A DNA stretch of 64,000 bases from NCBI RefSeq assembly GCF_003258515.1, contig NZ_QGEH01000006.1, forward strand, positions 62,001-126,000, read 5' to 3'. Each line of letters starts with the position of its first letter. The first letter of the stretch is position 1. The DNA comes from Marinobacter bohaiensis (GTDB lineage: Bacteria > Pseudomonadota > Gammaproteobacteria > Pseudomonadales > Oleiphilaceae). Positions 50,943 through 59,136 of the stretch are shown piece by piece. Under the pieces are notes generated by a model. The model made no database searches, was not told where the DNA came from, and saw only the letters and a list, made by a program, of their open reading frames with translations. The translations under genes were made by a program, and so were the position numbers.

Positions 50943-51650
50943 CTATCGCTTCCGGAGCCGTCTCTTCAGGTTTCTCAGGGCAAACCGGGCATCTTCCAAT
51001 CGCGTGGCCAGCCTCAGCCATCCCGACGACGCCAGCGATGGGTCCAGGCTGCGACGTGCCTCGGGACAGCTCCTCAGGAAACGGTCCAGCTCTCGCGCCT
51101 TCTGCAAGGCGGGCAGGAACCGGGGTTTCTTCAGTCGAAAATCGATGAAGGTGATGCGCTCCCCGTTCACGATAAAGTTGGCCATCTGCGCATCGCTTCG
51201 CAGGTACCCTTTCTGGTGCAGGGCCTGCAGAGCCGCGATGACCTTCGGCGCATCTTCCGGCCGCGCCGGACGCCCATCGACAAACCGGTAGCAGACAAAG
51301 GAATCGACCACAGCGCCTCCCTGTCTCTGCTCGCAGGCCAGCACCGGCTCCGGTGCCGAAAACCCCATCGCGGCCATGCGCTCGAGATGCCGGAACGTCC
51401 GCACCGCATCGCTTCCGCGAAACCGCGTCAGGAAACGCTCCCAACGCCGTCCGTTCCGTGCCCTCGGCACTTTCAGCAACAAAGACTGGTTTTCAAACCG
51501 CACGCGGGCGCTCAGGGTGCGCCAGTTGTCGCGAAACACCGTCTCGCGATCGACGTCTCCCGCCACCACGGCCTCAACCAGCCGGCCGCTTTGGGCTTCG
51601 TTCAAACGGGAAACAACCCGGTACTCCCCGTGATCAAAGGAAAGGGACAT
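50943..51650 (-). CDS. LPS core kinase-like protein (WaaY/InaA type)
   Basis: The 235-residue protein has a small-kinase fold like the LPS heptose or Kdo kinases. LLLKVPRAR supplies the ATP-binding lysine, the catalytic loop reads RSDAQMANFIV with Asp and Asn in place, and FIDFRL replaces the DFD/DFG metal motif. It would phosphorylate a core sugar. It has AAGG seven bases before its ATG and follows the O-antigen-ligase-like gene on the same strand. Confidence 0.75.
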   Translation of the reverse strand: MSLSFDHGEYRVVSRLNEAQSGRLVEAVVAGDVDRETVFRDNWRTLSARVRFENQSLLLKVPRARNGRRWERFLTRFRGSDAVRTFRHLERMAAMGFSAPEPVLACEQRQGGAVVDSFVCYRFVDGRPARPEDAPKVIAALQALHQKGYLRSDAQMANFIVNGERITFIDFRLKKPRFLPALQKARELDRFLRSCPEARRSLDPSLASSGWLRLATRLEDARFALRNLKRRLRKR

Positions 51651-51778
51651 ATCAAAACCTTAGCCAGCAAAAGGCCTGGAAGCGAATGGGCGGCGACGCC
51701 GGCCAGCGCCGTTACAGGGACGAAAGCCCCAGCGGGCTGATGCGCTCTTCGTCATACAGGCGGGCCGCCCTACCCGAT

Positions 51779-53035
51779 TCACTCGCCACGAGACTCGCAG
51801 CATCGGGCGAGTGCCATCAGATACGCCAGTGGCAGCCAGAAAAACAGCCAGTCGGGACTGGGCGGCGCAATCACCATGTGGCCGTCGGTCAGGTTGAGCA
51901 GGCCAATCAGCAGGAGCAGCAACAGGGCGAACGGCACGAGGCGGCGATGCGCCGTGCCCAGCTGCCTCACGATGCGCACCAGCACCCAGCCCAGTAGCAG
52001 CAGCAACAGGCCGGCGCCGATGAACCCGGAGTAGTGCCAGGCGCTGAGCAGCAGGTCGTGAGGGTGCTTGATCGCAACGCCCATCTGCTCATGGAGCAAC
52101 AGGCCCGCCTCGGAGTTCCTGAAATCGGAAGCCGCTCCGGCGCCGATCCAGATGGATTCAGGCGGGTTCTGGATCACGGTCATCCAGATCTGCGGACGAT
52201 GGGAAAACCCGCGCGCCACCATGCCCGCCAGCAGGTCACTGAGAAAGGGATAGGCCGCCGCTGCGAACACAAGCGCGAGAATCACGCCGCCGACCAGGTA
52301 CTGACGCGCCCGGGCGCGGCGACTCACCAGCAGTACCGAGGCCGAGTAAAGCACCATAAAGGCAAGCAGCGCCCCCAACGGCCCACGACTCTGCGAGAGA
52401 ATCACCAGGATCAGGATGCTCAGTGCCGACAGCCCCATAACGAGGTGGTCAAAGCGCTCGCGGTTTTCATCCAGGCGGTACGTCACCATGCCGACCGCCC
52501 AGAAGGCAATCAGCGCCGACGGCCCCAGAATGGGATGGCTCAAATAGCCGAAACCGCTGATCCGGGATGGATACTGGCCCGCCCAGAAATAATGGGCAAT
52601 GGCCAGCAGGGACGCCACAAAAGCAACACTCACGATCAGGCGGGCATGGTAACGGGGTTGATCGAGCCATCGCTGTGCGGCCACGAAAACCGCCAGCATG
52701 AAGATCGACGTGCTCAGTGCCCAGCGCACAACCTGAAACTGCTCGTCTTGCTTCAGTCCATCCGGCAGAAAAGTGCCCACCGTCATGTAGCCAAGCATGG
52801 CGAGGGCCAGCCAGATCGTTCTGTCGTTGACCAACCGCCGACTCCGGGGCGCGATGCAAACCCAGAGGACGCCGGGAAACACACCCGCGAACAGAAAAAC
52901 GCCGTAAACGGCCTTCCAAGGTAGTAACAACGAAAAAGACAGGAAAAGCAACAGGGATACGTTGACCCAACGCGGAGCTCGGAGACTCCCTGAAACACCC
53001 CGACGCCCCGCCCACGGCAGGCTCACTTCACTCAA
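51779..53035 (-). CDS. O-antigen ligase/polymerase-like membrane protein
   Basis: This 418-residue polytopic protein has about ten to twelve membrane segments and the Wzy_C (O-antigen ligase) signature. The periplasmic loop contains SHRPQIWMTVIQNPPESIWIG and the catalytic-type His in KHPHDLLLSAWHYSGFIG. It may join a polysaccharide to lipid A-core (WaaL) or polymerise it. No ATG fits. A TTG at 53035 overlaps the Stealth stop codon (TTGA) with GGGGG seven bases upstream. Confidence 0.82.
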   Translation of the reverse strand: MSEVSLPWAGRRGVSGSLRAPRWVNVSLLLFLSFSLLLPWKAVYGVFLFAGVFPGVLWVCIAPRSRRLVNDRTIWLALAMLGYMTVGTFLPDGLKQDEQFQVVRWALSTSIFMLAVFVAAQRWLDQPRYHARLIVSVAFVASLLAIAHYFWAGQYPSRISGFGYLSHPILGPSALIAFWAVGMVTYRLDENRERFDHLVMGLSALSILILVILSQSRGPLGALLAFMVLYSASVLLVSRRARARQYLVGGVILALVFAAAAYPFLSDLLAGMVARGFSHRPQIWMTVIQNPPESIWIGAGAASDFRNSEAGLLLHEQMGVAIKHPHDLLLSAWHYSGFIGAGLLLLLLGWVLVRIVRQLGTAHRRLVPFALLLLLLIGLLNLTDGHMVIAPPSPDWLFFWLPLAYLMALARCCESRGE

Positions 53036-54009
53036 TACTGATCCCCCTGAAAACGGCCAACGGTTCGATCCATCCACGACACCCAGAACGCCATGAATTC
53101 TTCACTGGCCCCATCCAGGCTCTGAGCGCATAAAAAACGGCACTCGGGACGCTCATCGACGGAGGCCAGCAACTGTATTTCCTTACTGCCCGGCGCGGAT
53201 CCCAAGTAAAGGTATTCGGGCGAGCCCGAGATTCTAGCGGTTTCATGGGCCAACTCCAGATGATTGGCCAATGAAACCGTCCATAGCTGCTTGATGCTCC
53301 TGAAGCGATAAGCCGCGTTGGAACGCAACTGCTGGGGGTGCTCGGCAAAGTAGCGTCGTAACGTGCTAGTCCGCATAGGGTGCGGCACGTGCCCCACGGC
53401 CAGATAACGAAATCCAACACCGGCTAGGCGTGCGGCCTCAGATTGCAGCGTGCGCAGACTGGGCCGCCCAAGCCCCAGAAAACGCTTCAGCCGCTTGTCA
53501 GGGGGCTCCGCGGCCAGGGGGCGGAAGTCACCGCGAAGGACGACCTTGCCGTCATCAAAAAAGTCCGACGGCGCCACCGGCTTGACGAGAAAACAGTCGT
53601 CGTTGAAATAGATGAAACGATCCGCCAGCCCCGGCACCCGCCAAAGCATCGTCTCAATCGACAAACTGTTGAACGTGGGAAGCAGATCCTCGTAACCGGC
53701 AAAAATCGCCGTGTGATCCACGACACTCACCCGATCCGCCAGATCGGCCGGCAGATTATTCAGAAAAGCCGGGGTCTGTTCATCGGTGACGATAAAAATG
53801 TGCCGCAACCAGGGGGCAAAACGCAGCAGGGAAGACACGCAGTATTCCAGTTCCCCGCTATCAGCGTAGCGCGTCCGGGCTGCGGCCTTGGGCTTCCAGC
53901 GGGCGCGCCAACCCAGACACTGCTCCAGTTTCTGTCGGTGGGCCGGGTCATCACCGTCCACCCAGGTGATCACGGCATCGATCGGCGCATCGGTTGTTCG
54001 TGCAGACAT
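53032..54009 (-). CDS. Stealth-family hexose-phosphate transferase
   Basis: Stealth proteins transfer sugar 1-phosphate to another sugar to make phosphodiester-linked polysaccharides. The 325-residue sequence shows conserved region CR1 (IDAVITWVDGDDP), CR2 (RYADSGELEYCVSSLLRFAPW, followed by FNDDCFL) and CR3 (HVPHPMRTSTL). CR2 is followed by the typical SIETMLWRVPGLADRFIYF. It is the first gene of a minus-strand run to 44418. Which hexose-phosphate is moved is unknown. Confidence 0.85.
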   Translation of the reverse strand: MSARTTDAPIDAVITWVDGDDPAHRQKLEQCLGWRARWKPKAAARTRYADSGELEYCVSSLLRFAPWLRHIFIVTDEQTPAFLNNLPADLADRVSVVDHTAIFAGYEDLLPTFNSLSIETMLWRVPGLADRFIYFNDDCFLVKPVAPSDFFDDGKVVLRGDFRPLAAEPPDKRLKRFLGLGRPSLRTLQSEAARLAGVGFRYLAVGHVPHPMRTSTLRRYFAEHPQQLRSNAAYRFRSIKQLWTVSLANHLELAHETARISGSPEYLYLGSAPGSKEIQLLASVDERPECRFLCAQSLDGASEEFMAFWVSWMDRTVGRFQGDQY

Positions 54010-54106
54010 GCGGCGGAATCGGGCCTCATCGTTTCATGTGTTGCCAATAAAGGAAACGCCCCGCTCACCGACGACACCCGTGTGCCTCGCGAAAACAGGC
54101 GGCGGT

Positions 54107-54112
54107 ATTATA
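54107..54112 (-). promoter_or_regulatory. Candidate -10 of the Stealth operon
   Basis: The minus strand reads TATAAT, about 98 bases upstream of the Stealth ATG. No good -35 hexamer is found. Confidence 0.4.
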
Positions 54113-54306
54113 CAAGGAAATGCTGACGTCTATGCGGTGCCATTGTTTCATCCTTGTAATCGATGGGCAGACCGACAACGCTCCAGGATCCCCGGAAGCA
54201 TTCACGGAGGCTATGATAGCCTGCCAATGCGCCAGACCAAAGCCCAAAGGCGGTCGAGCCGATGCAACCTCCCGATTCCAACCGTCTTTCATGCCACTCC
54301 ATAATC

Positions 54307-54325
54307 AATAACAATTATCATTATT
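54307..54325. promoter_or_regulatory. Fur-box-like element
   Basis: Read on the minus strand, this 19-base sequence is AATAATGATAATTGTTATT. It matches 15 of 19 positions of the Fur consensus GATAATGATAATCATTATC. It lies in the divergent region, 126 bases before the plus-strand gene and about 300 before the Stealth gene. Whether Fur binds is unknown. Confidence 0.45.
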
Positions 54326-54451
54326 AGAAATACGTCAAACTTTCGCCGCTTCAACCGTGTTATGTTGCGCCCCGACCCATTCCGGCATGCAACCACCTGC
54401 AACAGGAGCCAGGGCTGCCGGTTCGCATAAAAATAAGAGACCGCCGTCGGC

Positions 54452-55126
54452 ATGAGCATTACCGAGAAAAACGGCTTCCAGCAGTGGCGAAGAAACCTCA
54501 ACAGTCGCATCCGCGCCCGCCGGATCGATGCCCGCAACCAGACCCTCTATGGTCCGCACGCCCCCCAGTTTGCCGAGCGCCTGTGGGTGCCGACCGCCGA
54601 ACTCCAGTACGCGGTCAAGGCCGGCAGCTCCAAAGACTCCGCCAGAGTGATCGATCAGTGGCCTGCCAACCGCGTTATCCGGGTCATCGACATCGACACC
54701 ATACGGGCCTGCCTGCAGCACTGGCGCGACGGCGTCAGTTGGGAGGACACCGGCATTATCGAGCGCATGATGCGCCACATCCGCGAGCACGGAAAAGTCG
54801 ACCGTCTCCGCACACTGGCCCAGGTCGATGCGCGCTATGACGAGTTGGACCGACTGTTCGAGTCGGTCATCCGGGCCGGCCAGTTGTCCCCTCGACAGGA
54901 TCTGATCGCCGGCAACGTTCGCGAAGAAGGCGGCCCCCTGGTCCACATCGGCCCGGACGGCGCCCCCTATTTCGGCCGCAAGGGGCATCATCGGCTGGCC
55001 ATCGCCCTGGCTGGCAACCTGGATTACCTGCCCGCGCAACTGGGCGTGGTGCATGTCGATGGATTGTCCGGACTGATGCGGTTGCGGTCATGCGAGCCAG
55101 GAATCGATCAACGCCAACCGGCTTAA
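54452..55126 (+). CDS. Uncharacterised protein with GHHR motif (paralogue of the gene at 49026)
   Basis: This 224-residue protein is clearly related to the product of 49026-49664. Shared blocks in order are APQFAERLWVP, HWRDGVSW, RTLAQVDARYDEL, and PAQLGVVHV. The putative loop is GHHRLAIAL (GHHR at residues 178-181) where the paralogue has GCHRFAMAM. The Cys of the sulfiredoxin-like motif is therefore not conserved, which argues against a Srx redox role for the pair. A ParB/Srx-like phosphate-binding fold is a possibility. The function is unknown. The ATG has only a weak ribosome-binding site. Confidence 0.72.
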   Translation: MSITEKNGFQQWRRNLNSRIRARRIDARNQTLYGPHAPQFAERLWVPTAELQYAVKAGSSKDSARVIDQWPANRVIRVIDIDTIRACLQHWRDGVSWEDTGIIERMMRHIREHGKVDRLRTLAQVDARYDELDRLFESVIRAGQLSPRQDLIAGNVREEGGPLVHIGPDGAPYFGRKGHHRLAIALAGNLDYLPAQLGVVHVDGLSGLMRLRSCEPGIDQRQPA

Positions 55127-55274
55127 ATTCAATTGCAACTTATATGGATCATCCTGTCCAAGAGTGCACTTCCAGGCGCCTGGTTGTGTTTTACACCGGT
55201 GACGCGTCCGCCCCACTCCACTTTCGGGACGGAGACCGACCGTTGCCTTCAGACCATTGAGGCCCAGATCAGCC

Positions 55275-56204
55275 ATGACTGCCGCAGTATCCGTCATCGT
55301 CACGACCAAGGATCGCCCCCACTTTCTCCGGCATGCCCTGGAATCCATCGATTCCCAGAGCCGAAAAGCCACCGAAATCATCGTGGTCGACGACGGCAGT
55401 CGCATGCCTGCCGAATCAGCGGTCGACATGGCCACGGCCACGATCCCGATCCGTTTTGTCCGAAACGACGTCAGCAAGGGAGTCTCGGCGGCCCGCAACC
55501 AGGGCGCGGAGGCCGCCATCGCTGAGTGGGTGCTGTTTCTGGACGACGATGACTGGCTGGGAACGGCCTTCCTGGAGAACATGACGCAGGCGCTGGATTC
55601 CGCCGCCGGGATGCCCGCGTTTCTCTGGAGTAACCGGGTCGATGTCTACAGCGACAGGCAGGCATCGAAGAACCTGGGCCCCGCCTCGCTCGACCACTCG
55701 AACAGCAACGATCAGGCGCTTGAGCAGCTGATGCAGGTGTCCTGCAGTGGCATGCTGTTCAACGCCGAACGCTTTGTCCGCTGCGGAGGCTTCAACGAAT
55801 CGCTGTGCGTTTCCGAGGACCGCGACCTGGTTTTCCGTCTGCTGCAGCAGGGGGTCAGTGCCCGGAACGTACCTGATGCCGACCTGTTCTTCCGGATACA
55901 CGATGGCCCCCGGCTGTCCAATTCGGACAAGAAAGCCGTACAGGCCCGGGACGACCTGAGCGTCATCGATACCCACCGCGCTTTCCTGAAGAACCACCCG
56001 GCCATCGCCGACAAGTTCCTGGGGCGCGTTGCCAAACGCCTGTGGTCTTCCGGCTACTGCGCCGAGGCGCTGCGGGTTTCCCGAATGCATTGGCGACTTC
56101 AACCCTGGTCCTCGCGTACCATCAAGCGCAACGTACTCTGGCATGTTGCCGCCCTGTTCCGTTCCGGCAGGAAGCTTCAAATAAGGACCGCCGTCGCCCA
56201 ATGA
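55275..56204 (+). CDS. Glycosyltransferase family 2
   Basis: This 309-residue GT-A enzyme has VSVIVTTKDRP at the N-terminus, the VVDDGS motif and the metal-binding FLDDDDW (DxD). The acceptor-side segment CVSEDRDLVFRLLQQG is the usual ED motif. The ATG at 55275 is taken rather than an upstream TTG. It is coupled to the next sulfotransferase-like gene by an ATGA overlap. The sugar is unknown. Confidence 0.9.
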   Translation: MTAAVSVIVTTKDRPHFLRHALESIDSQSRKATEIIVVDDGSRMPAESAVDMATATIPIRFVRNDVSKGVSAARNQGAEAAIAEWVLFLDDDDWLGTAFLENMTQALDSAAGMPAFLWSNRVDVYSDRQASKNLGPASLDHSNSNDQALEQLMQVSCSGMLFNAERFVRCGGFNESLCVSEDRDLVFRLLQQGVSARNVPDADLFFRIHDGPRLSNSDKKAVQARDDLSVIDTHRAFLKNHPAIADKFLGRVAKRLWSSGYCAEALRVSRMHWRLQPWSSRTIKRNVLWHVAALFRSGRKLQIRTAVAQ

Positions 56205-56884
56205 ATCTGACGCAGAAAATCAAGATCCAGTACAAGCACCTGGCAAAACGTCGCTACCACCGTGAGATCCGCTGTTCCTACCGCAACCGCAAGTTCGAGG
56301 AATACGACACCATTTTTGTGCATATTCCCAAGGCGGCGGGAACGGCCATCCATGAGTCCCTGTTTGGTCGCGTATCGGGTCTGGGCCACGCCTCCGCCGA
56401 AAAATACATGAAGATATACGGGCTCGCCGCGTACAACGCCAAGTTCAAGTTCACCTTCGTGCGCAATCCCTACGACCGCTTTGTCTCCGCCTACCAGTAC
56501 CTGGCCGCCGGCGGCAACAATTCCTATGACCGCTCGTTCAGCGAACGGAAGATGGCCGGCTTCAACGATTTCGAGGACTTCGTCATCAACGGCTTCGACA
56601 AGGATCCGGAGATCCGCAAATTCTTCCATTTCCGCAAGCAGGTGGATTTCATCACGGTGGGCGGCCAACTCTGCGTCGACTTTGTCGGCCGTTACGAGAA
56701 CCTGGAGAAGGACTTCAAGTACATCGCCAGTTTTATCGGCGAGGGCAAGGACCTGCGCGAGAGCAACCGTACCGCCAATCGCCAGCCCTACCAATCGTTC
56801 TACGACAACGAGCAGGTTCGCCGGATCGTCCACGACTACTACCGCGACGATTTCGAGACGCTGGACTACCCCGAGTCCATCTGA
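56201..56884 (+). CDS. Sulfotransferase family 2-like protein
   Basis: This 227-residue protein has the PAPS 5'-phosphosulfate loop IFVHIPKAAGTAIHESL and the 3'-phosphate motif FVRNPYDRFVSAYQYL, as in carbohydrate sulfotransferases of the Sulfotransfer_2 family. It is short but includes the core fold. Its start overlaps the GT2 stop, suggesting sulfation of the residue that enzyme adds. It is 43 bases before a GT25 gene. No PAPS-synthesis gene is in the window. Confidence 0.82.
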   Translation: MNLTQKIKIQYKHLAKRRYHREIRCSYRNRKFEEYDTIFVHIPKAAGTAIHESLFGRVSGLGHASAEKYMKIYGLAAYNAKFKFTFVRNPYDRFVSAYQYLAAGGNNSYDRSFSERKMAGFNDFEDFVINGFDKDPEIRKFFHFRKQVDFITVGGQLCVDFVGRYENLEKDFKYIASFIGEGKDLRESNRTANRQPYQSFYDNEQVRRIVHDYYRDDFETLDYPESI

Positions 56885-56927
56885 ACCGCGCGCCCAGCAG
56901 CATCACCGCTCCCGACCAGGCCCTGAA

Positions 56928-57725
56928 ATGAGTCACAGCCCGTATCCGATCTATCTCGTCTCCCTGCCGAAAGACAGCACTCGCCGGGACGCCCTGAAAC
57001 GGCGCTTTCCCGAATTCGCAGCCCGCATAACCCATGTCGAAGCGGTCGACGGCCGGGAACTGACGGCCAAGGATTTCTTCGGCCACATCCTGCCGGCGTG
57101 TATGAACGGCCACCGTTTGATGCTGCCGGGCGAGGTTGGCTGCAGCCTGAGCCATATCAAGGCGCTCCGGCAGTTCCTGGACAGCGAAGCGCCGGCGGCT
57201 CTGATTCTGGAGGATGACGTGATCGGCGACGACGAGGCTGTGGCGAGGATCATGTCGCTGATTCCCGCACTGCCCGAATCAGCCCTGCTGATCTGCGGCG
57301 GACAGGAAGGCATGCCGGCCCGCAAGTTCCTGTTCGGCAAGCCGACCGGGCGCGAAGGGCTGTTCCGGCTGGCCGACTTTTCCAACCGGCACGTGTTCCG
57401 CACCTGCTGCTACGTCGTCACCCGCCGGAGTGCCGCCGACATACTGGCCGGGCACGACAAGGCGCTGCAACTGGCGGATGCCTGGGGCCGTTTTTTCCAG
57501 TCGTCGCCGGTATCGATCTACTTCGCCAACCTCCTGCAGCATCCGGAGGAACTGGACAGCAGCCACCTGCAGCAGGAACGTGCGCTGTTCGGGCACAACT
57601 CGGACGCTTTCCGGAAGACCCTTTGGGATCGCCTGACACGGCGCATCCAGCGCATCCATAGAAAGCTCGGAGCGCTGATGTGCCTGATGGCCGGGTACCG
57701 GCGGGTCCTGCCGCGGCGGCGCTAG
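56928..57725 (+). CDS. Glycosyltransferase family 25
   Basis: The 265-residue protein shows the GT25 (LPS beta-galactosyltransferase type) pattern: IYLVSLPKDSTRRDAL at the N-terminus, PGEVGCSLSHIKALRQFL, and the metal site in LILEDDVI. The C-terminus is very basic. It ends by overlapping the stop of the convergent ligase-like gene by four bases. The donor sugar cannot be told. Confidence 0.9.
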   Translation: MSHSPYPIYLVSLPKDSTRRDALKRRFPEFAARITHVEAVDGRELTAKDFFGHILPACMNGHRLMLPGEVGCSLSHIKALRQFLDSEAPAALILEDDVIGDDEAVARIMSLIPALPESALLICGGQEGMPARKFLFGKPTGREGLFRLADFSNRHVFRTCCYVVTRRSAADILAGHDKALQLADAWGRFFQSSPVSIYFANLLQHPEELDSSHLQQERALFGHNSDAFRKTLWDRLTRRIQRIHRKLGALMCLMAGYRRVLPRRR

Positions 57726-59074
57726 CGCCCCGTCGCGGCCTGGGCCTGCATGACCTTGCGGCCATGGGTGTGGCTGAAGATAAACGACGCCGGCACGCCC
57801 AGCAGGACGGAGATCATCATCAAACCGGGGTCGTCGTCGAAGAAAAGGCCGTAGAACAACGCGCAGATCATGAAGAAGGTGATCGAGCTGACGGCAAACG
57901 CGAAAATATCGCCGGCCATGACCCCGGCGCGCCAGGCCCGGTAACCGCCCCGCACGGCCCATGCGAACAGGGCGAGAATGATCAGCAGGCCACCGAGACC
58001 GTACTGCAGCGTGGTCTCCAGGTAGGAATTGTGGAGCTGCCGGTAATGCCCCAGCACCGCTTCATCCTCCCCCGCTTCCGAAAGGACCATGCGCCCGGCG
58101 CGGTAGCCCCAGCCCACCAGGGGTCGTTCGGCGATGCGCTCCAGGCCGATATTCAGGAACTGGGCGCGCAGCCCCCAGCTGGAATCCGGCATGGCCTCGA
58201 AGTTCCCCGCTTCCATCTTGTCGAAGACCACCATCTCGCTGGCGACCCGGTTCATGGTCTTGTCGAGGACGCCGGTGCTCGTGGCCACGAGCGTTGGCAC
58301 CAGTACCACGCCGGCAAACAGGCCGACGATGACCGCCTTGGTGCCCCGGCTCGCCCGCCCCAGGGTGATCAGCAGGATAAAGCCCAACACCAGCACTACG
58401 GACAAGGCCAGGAACACGCCCCGCGTCTGCGTGGTGACGATGCACAGCAGACAGTAGGCCACCACCAGGCCCCACAGGACAAAGCGTCCCCAGCGGAACC
58501 GGGGGCGCAGGAAAATCCGCGGCGCAAACGCCAGCAGGCCGAGCAAGGCCAGGGAATAGTACATGGCCGCCCGGATCGGGTTCACGCCGAAACCCACCCG
58601 GATGGCCGACTCCAGCCCCCGGGTAAAGTCCGTCAAACCGCCGCCCAGAATCCACGGCATCGCAATGACCAGGCCACCCAGCACTCCCAGATACGTCATC
58701 GCCCAACGATCACGCCCGGCAAGCACCACCGCGATAAAAATGAAGCCGAACTTGTCGAGGTAATCCTCCAGGGATGGCCCGCTGCGCGCGATATCCGGAA
58801 AATCCTTGAGCAGGAACAGCCAGGTCACCGTCAACTGCACGATAGCCGCCAGCATGGCCCAGGCCGGAAGGGAGCGCCGCAGCGATCCCGCGTAACCGAA
58901 GAAGACGATGAGGCCGAACAGGTAGAAGGCGATGTCGATGGCCTTGACCTTGCCGAACGGCAGAAGCATCTGGGCAACGAACAGAACCGACAGGACGAGC
59001 AGCAATCCATTGATTGCCGGCGGACACCGGGGTGTCAGGGGGTTGTTGAACAGGCTGGGCCAACGGGATGTCAT
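57722..59074 (-). CDS. Second O-antigen ligase/polymerase-like membrane protein
   Basis: This 450-residue polytopic protein has about twelve hydrophobic segments. A Wzy_C-type periplasmic loop contains GWGYRAGRMVL and a His in YRQLHNSYLETTLQYGLGGLL. It could be the WaaL-type ligase, leaving the protein at 51779 as polymerase, or the reverse. The ATG at 59074 is used. A TTG at 59083 has AGGAAG five bases before it and may be the true start. It is convergent with GT25 and follows a kinase gene on the minus strand. Confidence 0.82.
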   Translation of the reverse strand: MTSRWPSLFNNPLTPRCPPAINGLLLVLSVLFVAQMLLPFGKVKAIDIAFYLFGLIVFFGYAGSLRRSLPAWAMLAAIVQLTVTWLFLLKDFPDIARSGPSLEDYLDKFGFIFIAVVLAGRDRWAMTYLGVLGGLVIAMPWILGGGLTDFTRGLESAIRVGFGVNPIRAAMYYSLALLGLLAFAPRIFLRPRFRWGRFVLWGLVVAYCLLCIVTTQTRGVFLALSVVLVLGFILLITLGRASRGTKAVIVGLFAGVVLVPTLVATSTGVLDKTMNRVASEMVVFDKMEAGNFEAMPDSSWGLRAQFLNIGLERIAERPLVGWGYRAGRMVLSEAGEDEAVLGHYRQLHNSYLETTLQYGLGGLLIILALFAWAVRGGYRAWRAGVMAGDIFAFAVSSITFFMICALFYGLFFDDDPGLMMISVLLGVPASFIFSHTHGRKVMQAQAATGR

Positions 59075-59136
59075 GTCGTTCAAATTCGCTTCCTCTCCAT
59101 ACAATAACGTCTTCCCCGTGACCAACCCGGTGGCCT

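Larger units (their letters stand above)
54010..54451. other. Divergent AT-rich intergenic region
   Basis: The 442 bases between the Stealth gene and the Srx/ParB-like paralogue are AT-rich compared with their neighbours. They contain a minus-strand TATAAT (54107-54112) and a Fur-box-like element (54307-54325). Short open frames occur on both strands, but none shows a ribosome-binding site or family similarity, so no gene is called. Confidence 0.6.

Noticed and set aside
54108-54314. Short minus-strand open frame in the 54 kb intergenic region
   Set aside because: No ribosome-binding site and no family similarity. It lies next to a promoter-like TATAAT, so it is more likely leader sequence.
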